Shown: one piece after another, positions 54,186 to 61,487 of the stretch
Layout of the letters: the number at the start of each line of letters is the position of its first letter
Position numbering within the stretch: position 1 is the stretch's first letter
Origin: Kitasatospora sp. GAS204B
Lineage (GTDB): Bacteria > Actinomycetota > Actinomycetes > Streptomycetales > Streptomycetaceae
NCBI RefSeq assembly: GCF_029892155.1
Contig: NZ_JARZAG010000002.1
Span: forward strand, 248,001 to 312,000
Length of the DNA stretch: 64,000 nt
Direction: 5' to 3'
Program-made: the position numbers and the translations under genes
The notes under the pieces: generated by a model
Database searches by the model: none
What the model was told of the DNA's origin: nothing
What the model saw: only the letters and a program-made list of their open reading frames with translations

Positions 54186-57100
54186 TTAGTCACTCTTCCC
54201 GACCAGAAGCGTTTCCAACGCATTCCGGTCAGGAAGTCCTGTCGGTCTTTCGATCCGCCCGCTGCGGACGTAGCAGAAGGCGGCGGTGACCTGCTCCAGC
54301 GGCAGGTCGCGCTGCTCGGCCCAGGCGAGGCGGTAGATGGCCAGCTGCAGCGGGTCGGCGTCCTCCTGGTGGCCGGTCTTCCAGTCCACCACCTCGTAAC
54401 GGTAACCACCTCGTGACCCAGTGTCGTCGTCACGCTCCCGATACACCGCGTCGATCCGGCCGCGCACCACCCGCCCGGCGAGCACCACCTGAACCGGCGC
54501 CTCGACCCGGTAGGGCCGCCGGTGCGCGTAGGGGCCGCGCAGGAAGGCCTCCTTGAGCCGTTCCAGATCGCGCTCGTCCTCGATCCCGTCGTCCGCCGCG
54601 TCCTCGGGGCCCAGCAGCGCGTCCGGTTCGAGCAGCGGCAGCGGGGCGTACCGCGCCTGGATCCAGGCATGGAAGCGGGTGCCGCGCCGGGCCGGGCCGG
54701 CCGGCGGGCGGGGCATCGGACGGGCCAGTTCGTGGGCCAGGCCGTCCGGGTCGGCGGCCAGCCGCATCAGCTGGGTGGCGGAGAGCGCAGGGGGCAGCGG
54801 CACGGCGCGCTCGGTGCGCCGGGCGCGCTCCAGCTCGCCGAGCAGCGCGTTCAGGTCGCGGTCCCAGGAGTCCACCTGGCGCTGCTCCTCCGGCGCGAGC
54901 GGCTCCGGCGCGGGAGCCGGGGCGCCCGCCAGCCGGGCACCGATCACCTGGGCCACCCGCCGGCGGGCCAGGTGGGCGCCGGAGTCCAGCGGCAGCGGCC
55001 ACGGCGTCTCGCCGGCCGGGCGCAGCGCGGGGTTCTCGGCGTCCTCGACCGGTGGCTCGGCCCACTGCTCGACCTCGCCCGCGCCCGGCTGCTCGGCATG
55101 CGCGCGCAGCGCCTCCAGGTACTCGGAGGGACCGCGCCGGGTGCTCTGCGTCGGGCCCCACCAGTGGCCGCCGGCCAGCAGCAGCGAGCGCGGACGGGTC
55201 ACGGCGACGTAACCGAGCCGCAGTTCCTCGGTGCCGGTCTGGTCCTTGAGGGCGGCCTTGAAGGCGGTCATGCCCTTGGCCGTCCAGTCCGCCACTTCGG
55301 GCAGGGTGGCCGCGTCGCCGCGCAGCGGGTAGGGCAGCACCGCCCGGCGGCTGGTCCAGCGCTCCCGGCCGCGGCTGCTCGGGAAGGCACCCTTGACCAG
55401 TCCGGGCAGCGCCACCACGTCCCACTCCAGGCCCTTGGACTTGTGCGCGGTGAGCACCTTCACGGTGTCCTCGCCGCCGGGCAGGCTGCTGTCCAGCCCC
55501 CGGTCGTACTCCTCGGCGGCGCGCAGGAAGGCCAGGAAGGCGGACAGGCCCGGGTCGCCGTCCAGGTCGGCGAAGCCGGCCGCGACGTCCAGGAAGGCCT
55601 GCAGGGTCTCGCGGCGGCGGGCGGCCAGCGCGAGCGGGGAGGCGGAGAGTTCGACGTCCAGGCCGGTGGCGGCGAGCACCCGGTGCAGCACGTCCATCAG
55701 CGGGTCGGCCAGCGCCCGGCGCAGGTCGCGGATCTCCCTGGCGAGGTAGGCGAAGCGTGTCCGGGCCTCGGCCGAGAAGGGCAGCTCGTCCGGCTGCTCG
55801 CCGGCGTTGACGAAGGTCTCCAGCGCGTCGCAGAGCGAGACCACCTCGGTCGGGTCGGTCTCCGCGACGGCGGCGGAGAGCGCGTCGGCGCCGCCCGCCC
55901 GGGCGGTGCGGACCAGCCCGGCGGCACGCCGGCCGAGCAGGGCCAGGTCGCGCGGGCCGATCCGCCAGCGCGGGCCGATCAGCAGCCGCACCAGGGCGGC
56001 GTTGGCGGTGGGGTCCTGCAGCACCTCGCAGACCGCGACCAGGTCGGCCACCTCGGGCAGCTGGAGCAGGCCGCCCAGACCCACCACCTCGACCGGGACC
56101 TCGCGGGCCACCAGCGCGGCGTGGATGTCGGGGAAGGCCGCGCCGCCGCGGCAGAGCACCGCGATCGAGCCGGGCGCGGTGCCGGTGCGGACCAGGTGGG
56201 CGATCGAGTCGGCCAGCCAGTCGATCTCCTCGGCGTGGGTGGGCAGCAGGGCGACCCGGATCAGGCCGTCCCGCTCCGCGCCGGGGGCCGGTCGCAGTGC
56301 CTCGACGCCCTGGTGGCGGGCCCGCAGCGGAGCGGCCAGCTCGTTGGCGAAGGCCAGCAGGCGACCGCCGCTGCGGCGGTTCTCACTGAGCGCGTAGCGG
56401 GCGCCCGGGCCGCCGTCGGCCTTCGGGAAGTGGGCGGGGAAGTCGTCCAGGTTGGCCACCGAGGCGCCGCGCCAGCCGTAGATCGCCTGGCAGGGGTCGC
56501 CGACGGCGGTCACCGGGTGGCCGCCGGGGTACGCCGGGGTGGCGCCGAAGAGGCCGGCCAGCAGCAGGCGCTGGGCGACCGAGGTGTCCTGGTACTCGTC
56601 CAGCAGCACTACCTGGTACTGCTCGCGCAGCAGCCGGCCGACCTCCGGGCGCTGCTGGGCGAGGCGGGCCGAGGCCGCGATCTGGTCGCCGAAGTCCAGC
56701 AGGCCGGCCGCGCGCTTGCGGCGGCGGTACTCCTCGACCAGGGTGAGCAGCTCCTGGCGGCCCTGGGCGGCCTCGGGGACGTCCCGCAGCTCCTGGTTGG
56801 TCAGCTTGACGCCGGCCAGCTCGGCCAGCAGTTCGGCGTCGAAGGCCCGCAGCACGGCGGGCTCCACCAGGTGCTCGGCCAGCTCGGCGTCGAGCGCGGT
56901 CAGCTCGCTCACCAGGGCCGAGAAGCGGTCCTTGAGATGCGGGAACGGGCCGCGGGCGGAGCGCAGCACCCGGGCCGCCAGCTGGAACCGGGTGGCGTCG
57001 GCGAGCAGCCGGACATCGGGCTCGATGCCGATCCGCAGGCCGTGTTCCTTGAGCAGCCGGCCGGCGAAGGCGTGGTAGGTGGAGATCTCCGGCTCGCCGA

Positions 57101-57386
57101 CGACCGCCGCGTCCTCCCGCAGGCCGGCCCGGGCCAGCGCGGTGCGCACCCGCTCGGCCAGCTCGGCGGCGGCCTTGTTGGTGAAGGTCAGCCCGAGCAC
57201 CTGATCGGGGCGCACCGCCCCCGAACCGACCAGCCAGACCACCCGGGCGGCCATCACCGTGGTCTTCCCCGAGCCCGCCCCGGCGACGATCACGGCAGGC
57301 TCCAGCGGGGCGCCGATGGCGCGCATCTGCTCCCGGTTGAAGGGGATGCCGAGCAGCTCCTTGAGCTGGTCGGGGTGGCTGAGCAT
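54186..57386 (-). CDS. adnB: Helicase-nuclease subunit AdnB (RecB-like)
   Basis: A 1066-residue UvrD-family motor with a C-terminal RecB-type nuclease, one half of the AdnAB double-strand-break resection machine. Walker A is GAGSGKT (36-42) and motif II VVLLDEYQDTSVAQ. The nuclease residues are in RGTRFHAW, RGRIDAVY, VVDWKTG and QLAIYRLAW. It lies 34 bp downstream of adnA in the same direction. The AdnA/AdnB assignment follows gene order and the missing Cys cluster here. Beyond its stop, 54000-54185 holds no gene; a 7-bp hairpin at 54019-54035 may be a weak terminator. Confidence 0.92.
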   Translation of the reverse strand: MLSHPDQLKELLGIPFNREQMRAIGAPLEPAVIVAGAGSGKTTVMAARVVWLVGSGAVRPDQVLGLTFTNKAAAELAERVRTALARAGLREDAAVVGEPEISTYHAFAGRLLKEHGLRIGIEPDVRLLADATRFQLAARVLRSARGPFPHLKDRFSALVSELTALDAELAEHLVEPAVLRAFDAELLAELAGVKLTNQELRDVPEAAQGRQELLTLVEEYRRRKRAAGLLDFGDQIAASARLAQQRPEVGRLLREQYQVVLLDEYQDTSVAQRLLLAGLFGATPAYPGGHPVTAVGDPCQAIYGWRGASVANLDDFPAHFPKADGGPGARYALSENRRSGGRLLAFANELAAPLRARHQGVEALRPAPGAERDGLIRVALLPTHAEEIDWLADSIAHLVRTGTAPGSIAVLCRGGAAFPDIHAALVAREVPVEVVGLGGLLQLPEVADLVAVCEVLQDPTANAALVRLLIGPRWRIGPRDLALLGRRAAGLVRTARAGGADALSAAVAETDPTEVVSLCDALETFVNAGEQPDELPFSAEARTRFAYLAREIRDLRRALADPLMDVLHRVLAATGLDVELSASPLALAARRRETLQAFLDVAAGFADLDGDPGLSAFLAFLRAAEEYDRGLDSSLPGGEDTVKVLTAHKSKGLEWDVVALPGLVKGAFPSSRGRERWTSRRAVLPYPLRGDAATLPEVADWTAKGMTAFKAALKDQTGTEELRLGYVAVTRPRSLLLAGGHWWGPTQSTRRGPSEYLEALRAHAEQPGAGEVEQWAEPPVEDAENPALRPAGETPWPLPLDSGAHLARRRVAQVIGARLAGAPAPAPEPLAPEEQRQVDSWDRDLNALLGELERARRTERAVPLPPALSATQLMRLAADPDGLAHELARPMPRPPAGPARRGTRFHAWIQARYAPLPLLEPDALLGPEDAADDGIEDERDLERLKEAFLRGPYAHRRPYRVEAPVQVVLAGRVVRGRIDAVYRERDDDTGSRGGYRYEVVDWKTGHQEDADPLQLAIYRLAWAEQRDLPLEQVTAAFCYVRSGRIERPTGLPDRNALETLLVGKSD

Positions 57387-57420
57387 GGGGACACGGTAGT
57401 CGGGCCCGCCGACACAGCGC

Positions 57421-60400
57421 CTAGTCGATCAGCTGGCGGCCGTCGCGCTGGGCCGAGCAACTGCGCTTGAAGGTGCAGTTCCCGCAGGCGTCCCCGGTGG
57501 TCGGGACGAAGCGCTCGGCCAGGACCCGGCCCGCCGCGTCGGCGAGCAGGTTCTCGATCCACGGCTCGCCGTCGGCGGGCGGCTGGTGCTGGACCTTGGG
57601 AGCGTCCGGCAGCTTCTTGTCCTCGAAGCGCAGCTGGACCAGCTCGGCCCCGCCCAGCGGCGGCCGGTCGTTCACCAGGTCGTCCAGCGCCCCCGCGCGG
57701 ACCGCCAGCTGGTAGACCGCCAGCTGCTTGTGCTCCGGCAGCGACTTGTCGCTCGGGACCCGCTTGCCCGTCTTGAAGTCGACCACGTACGCCCGGCCGA
57801 CCGCGTCCTGCTCGACCCGGTCCATCACGCCGCGGATCCGCACCGCGAGCTCGCCCACCGGCAGAGTCAGGTCGAAGCCGTGCTCGGTGGCCAGCGTGGT
57901 GCGCCCGCGCTCCAGCACGTGCCAGTGCAGGAACCGCTCCAGGGCGGCCCTGGCCTGCGTCTTCTCCTGCGCCGACTTCCAGGGGGCGTCGAAGGCGAGC
58001 GCGTCCCAGACCGTGTCCAGCCGGTCCAGCAGCACCGCGAGGTCGGCCGGCGAGCGCCCGGAGCCCACCTCGTCGGCCAGCGCGTGCAGCACGTTGCCGA
58101 AGCCCTGGGCGCCGGAGGTGGCGGTCTGCGCGTTGACCTCCTTGGTCAGGAACCACTGCAGCGAGCAGGCGTCGAGCTGCTCCAGACCGCTGCCGGAGAG
58201 CTGCACCGGGCGGTCGGGCTCGCGCAGCGGCACCGGGTTGCTGGTCACCTCGGCCATCCCCCACCAGCGGTCGGGGTGGGCGGCCGGCACCAGCACGGTG
58301 CCGTCCTCGCCGCGCGCGGCGGCGAGGACGGCGAGCCGCTCGGCGGCGGTGCGGCGCAGCTCGGGCGAGCGGGCCGGATCGACGGTGACCGCGCGCAGCT
58401 CGGCGACCAGCGCGGCGACCGACAGCGGGCGGCGCGGGCGGTGGGTGACGTCCTCGACGGTGACGTCCGGGGTGCGGCGCAGCACCTTGCCGGTGCGGGC
58501 GTCGAGTTGCTCGCGGTAGAGCTCGCGCAGGAACCGGGAGGGCTCGTCGCCGTCCTCGGCCGGCGCCTTGACGGCGGTCACGATCAGGCGCTCCTTGGCC
58601 CGGGTGGCGGCCACGTAGAAGAGCCGGCGCTCCTCGGCGAGCAGGGCGCCCGGGGTGAGCGGCTCGGCCAGGCCGTCGCGGCCGATCCGGTCGGCCTCCA
58701 GGAGCGAGCCGCGCCGGCGCAGGTCTGGCCAGAGCCCCTCCTGCACGCCGGCCACCACGACCAGCCGCCACTCCAGGCCCTTGGACCGGTGCGCGGTCAT
58801 CAGCCGCACCGCCTCGGAGCGGGCGGTGCGCACCGTCAGGGTGTCGGCGGCGATGTCCTGGGCCTCGACCTCGGCGAGCAGGTCGAGGGCGCCGCGGTGC
58901 CCGGTGACCTGGTCCTCGGCCCGGGCAGCGGTCTCGAAGAGCGCGCAGAGCGCGTCCAGGTCGCGGTCGGCGTTGCGGCCGACGGCGCCACCGCGCAGCG
59001 CGGCCCGCTCCAGCCGCTCGCGCCAGCGGGGGCTGCCGTCCCAGAGCTCCCAGAGCGCCTCCTCAGCGGTGCCGCCGCCGACCAGCAGGTCGCGCACCTT
59101 GCGCAGCAGCATGCCGAGCTCGCGGGCCCGCCGGGCGGGCGGCAGGTCGAGGGTGACCAGTTGCTCGGGGTGGGCCAGCGCCTCACGGACCAGCTCGTCC
59201 GAGGGGCGCACCATGGCGGCCGGCCCGCCCTGGCCGGCCTCCTCCTCCTCCGCCGCCGCCAGGACCGCTGCCCGCTCCTCCTCGCGCAGCGCCCGCCCCA
59301 GCCGGCGCAGGTCGGAGCCGTCCAGACCGCCGAGCGGACCGGTCAGCAGGGTGTGCGCGAGCTCCACCGTGAGCGGATCCGGCGGCCCGGCCGCATCAGC
59401 CGGGTCGGTCGGGTCGCCGGACGTCGACCCGTCCGACTTCTGCCACACGGCCCCCTCCGCGCAGACCCGCAGCGCGAGCAGCAGCGGCACCACGGCCGGT
59501 TCCTCACGCAGCGGCAGGTCGTCGCCGTCGATCTCCAGCGGGACACCGGCCGCGCTCAGCGCCCGCCGCACCCCGGGGATGGCCCGCGCGCCGGCCCGCA
59601 CCAGCACCGCCATCTCGCCCCACGGCACGCCGTCCTCCAGGTGCGCGCGGCGCAGCAGGTCGGCGATGCTCTCCAGCTCGGTCCCCGGAGTGGGATAGGT
59701 GTAGATCTCCACCGTCCCGGCGGGGCCCGCCCGCCCGGGCAGCAGCGCCCGGTGCTGGGCCAGCTTCTGGGCCGGCAGCCGGCCCATCGGCAGCCGCTCG
59801 ACCAGCTCGCGCGAGGCCGCCAGCAGCGTCGGCGCCGAGCGGCGCGACACCCGCAGCACCTTGACCTCGGCCGGCCGGCCGTCGCGGTGCCGGAACTGCT
59901 GCGGGAAGTCCAGGATCCCGTTCACGTCGGCCCCGCGGAACGCGTAGATCGACTGGTCCGGATCCCCCACCGCGACCAGGTCCCGCCCGCCGCCCGCCAG
60001 CTGCCGCAGCAGCCGCACCTGGGCCGGGTCGGTGTCCTGGTACTCGTCCACGAAGACCACGTCGTAGCGGGCGGCGAGGTCCTCGGCCGCCCCGCCGGCC
60101 CGCTCGGCGAGCAGCACCGCGCGGTGCACCAGCTCCGCGTAGTCCAGCACCCCGCGCAGGTCCAGCACGTCCAGGTAGTCGGCCAGGAAGTGCGCGGCCG
60201 CCGCCCAGTCGGGCCGCTGGACGCCCTCGGCGAACCGGGCCAGCTCCGCCTCGCCGAGTCCCAGCTCCCGGCTGCGGGCCAGCACCGCGCGCACCTCGTC
60301 GGCGAAACCGCGGGTGGTCAGACAGGCCCGCAGGTCCAGCGGCCAGCCGATCCGGGACCGGCCGGCCGCCGCGTCCTCGGCGCCGCCGGCCAGCAGCTCG

Positions 60401-60789
60401 CGCACCATCACGTCCTGCTCGGGGCCGGAGAGCAGCCGCAGCGGCTCGGCGAACCGCTCGGGCTCCTGCTCGGCGCGCAGCAGCGCGTAGCAGAACGAGT
60501 GGAAGGTGGTGGCCTGCGGCGCCGCCGCCAGCCGCACCGCCATCCGGTCGCGCAGCTCCATCGCCGCCTTGCGGCTGAAGGTGAGCACCAGGATCCGCTC
60601 GGGATCGGTGCCCCGCTCGATCCGCCGGGCCACCGCCTCGACCAGGGTGGTGGTCTTCCCGGTGCCGGGCCCCGCGAGCACCAGCAGCGGACCGCCCGCG
60701 TGCTCGGCCACCGCGCGCTGGTACTCGTCCAGCACGGGCGGCTCGGGCGTCGCGAGCGGGCTGCGCACCAAGCGGTAGGGAGAGGCCAC
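57421..60789 (-). CDS. adnA: Helicase-nuclease subunit AdnA with iron-sulfur-type Cys cluster
   Basis: A 1122-residue partner of AdnB. Walker A is GPGTGKT (40-46) and motif II VVFVDEYQDTDPAQ. The C-terminal nuclease has HALADEV, RIRGVMDRV, VVDFKTGK and QLAVYQLAV. A Cys in DACSLQWF with three more in CGNCTFKRSC fits the 4Fe-4S cluster that braces AddB-type nuclease domains. The GTG at 60789 follows AGGACTTCC. Together with AdnB it forms the mycobacterial-type end-resection complex in place of RecBCD. Confidence 0.93.
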   Translation of the reverse strand: MASPYRLVRSPLATPEPPVLDEYQRAVAEHAGGPLLVLAGPGTGKTTTLVEAVARRIERGTDPERILVLTFSRKAAMELRDRMAVRLAAAPQATTFHSFCYALLRAEQEPERFAEPLRLLSGPEQDVMVRELLAGGAEDAAAGRSRIGWPLDLRACLTTRGFADEVRAVLARSRELGLGEAELARFAEGVQRPDWAAAAHFLADYLDVLDLRGVLDYAELVHRAVLLAERAGGAAEDLAARYDVVFVDEYQDTDPAQVRLLRQLAGGGRDLVAVGDPDQSIYAFRGADVNGILDFPQQFRHRDGRPAEVKVLRVSRRSAPTLLAASRELVERLPMGRLPAQKLAQHRALLPGRAGPAGTVEIYTYPTPGTELESIADLLRRAHLEDGVPWGEMAVLVRAGARAIPGVRRALSAAGVPLEIDGDDLPLREEPAVVPLLLALRVCAEGAVWQKSDGSTSGDPTDPADAAGPPDPLTVELAHTLLTGPLGGLDGSDLRRLGRALREEERAAVLAAAEEEEAGQGGPAAMVRPSDELVREALAHPEQLVTLDLPPARRARELGMLLRKVRDLLVGGGTAEEALWELWDGSPRWRERLERAALRGGAVGRNADRDLDALCALFETAARAEDQVTGHRGALDLLAEVEAQDIAADTLTVRTARSEAVRLMTAHRSKGLEWRLVVVAGVQEGLWPDLRRRGSLLEADRIGRDGLAEPLTPGALLAEERRLFYVAATRAKERLIVTAVKAPAEDGDEPSRFLRELYREQLDARTGKVLRRTPDVTVEDVTHRPRRPLSVAALVAELRAVTVDPARSPELRRTAAERLAVLAAARGEDGTVLVPAAHPDRWWGMAEVTSNPVPLREPDRPVQLSGSGLEQLDACSLQWFLTKEVNAQTATSGAQGFGNVLHALADEVGSGRSPADLAVLLDRLDTVWDALAFDAPWKSAQEKTQARAALERFLHWHVLERGRTTLATEHGFDLTLPVGELAVRIRGVMDRVEQDAVGRAYVVDFKTGKRVPSDKSLPEHKQLAVYQLAVRAGALDDLVNDRPPLGGAELVQLRFEDKKLPDAPKVQHQPPADGEPWIENLLADAAGRVLAERFVPTTGDACGNCTFKRSCSAQRDGRQLID

Positions 60790-60970
60790 GGAAGTCCTGC
60801 GGGTCGGCGACGAAGGGATCCCCTGGAAGAGAGGGAGTCCTCAGACCGACCGGCACATGGTGGGCGGTCGGTCTTAGAGCCTACGAGATCCACCGGCGCG
60901 CGCGGGAACGGGTGCGCCCGTCCCTGGTCCGCCGGGGCGTTCGGCGAGGCAGGATGCTGGTGTGCCCGTG

Positions 60971-61363
60971 CTACCGACCGTCCCAGCGGGCCTGCCGCAG
61001 GTCGACCCGCGGCAGGTCCTCGGCCGCCTGCGAGCCGCGGGCGGGTCCTCGGCCCGCGGTGCTGCGCAGCGGCGTCGCCTCCTGCCGGTAGGCGGCCAGC
61101 GCCCGCTGCTCGTGGCCCGGCAGCAGCGCGCCGTCCGCCCTGACCACCCGCCACCAGGCGACGGTGCCGCCGTAGCGGGCCATCACGGTGCCGACCTGGC
61201 GCGGCCCGCCCTGCTCCAGGTACTCGGCGACATCCCCGTACGTCATGACCCGCCCCGGCGGGATACGGTCGACCAGTTCGAGCACCAGCTCGGCGAACGG
61301 GGGCAGGTCGGCGGCGGCTCGAGGGCCCGCGCTGTTGTCCGTCACCCGGGCATTCTTGCCCAT
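60971..61363 (-). CDS. Alkyltransferase-like (ATL/MGMT DNA-binding domain) protein
   Basis: A 130-residue protein with the MGMT-type DNA-binding domain only. PPGRVMTYGDVAEY and GGPRQVGTVMARYGG are conserved. The active-site PCHR of methyltransferases is replaced by VAWWRVV, with Trp where the acceptor Cys should be, so it should bind alkylated guanine and flag it for excision repair rather than repair it directly. The ATG at 61363 is chosen; the GTG at 61345 is an alternative. It lies 181 bp before adnA on the same strand. Confidence 0.9.
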   Translation of the reverse strand: MGKNARVTDNSAGPRAAADLPPFAELVLELVDRIPPGRVMTYGDVAEYLEQGGPRQVGTVMARYGGTVAWWRVVRADGALLPGHEQRALAAYRQEATPLRSTAGRGPARGSQAAEDLPRVDLRQARWDGR

Positions 61364-61487
61364 CCGGACCAGTCCCGGAGCACCTGCGGGGTATTCGCCG
61401 CGCCCGGTCCGGCCCCTGTCCGGCGACCGGTCACGGAGCATGCCACCATCTTCGGGGCGGTGAGTGGTGATACGAGGACAAGACCAG

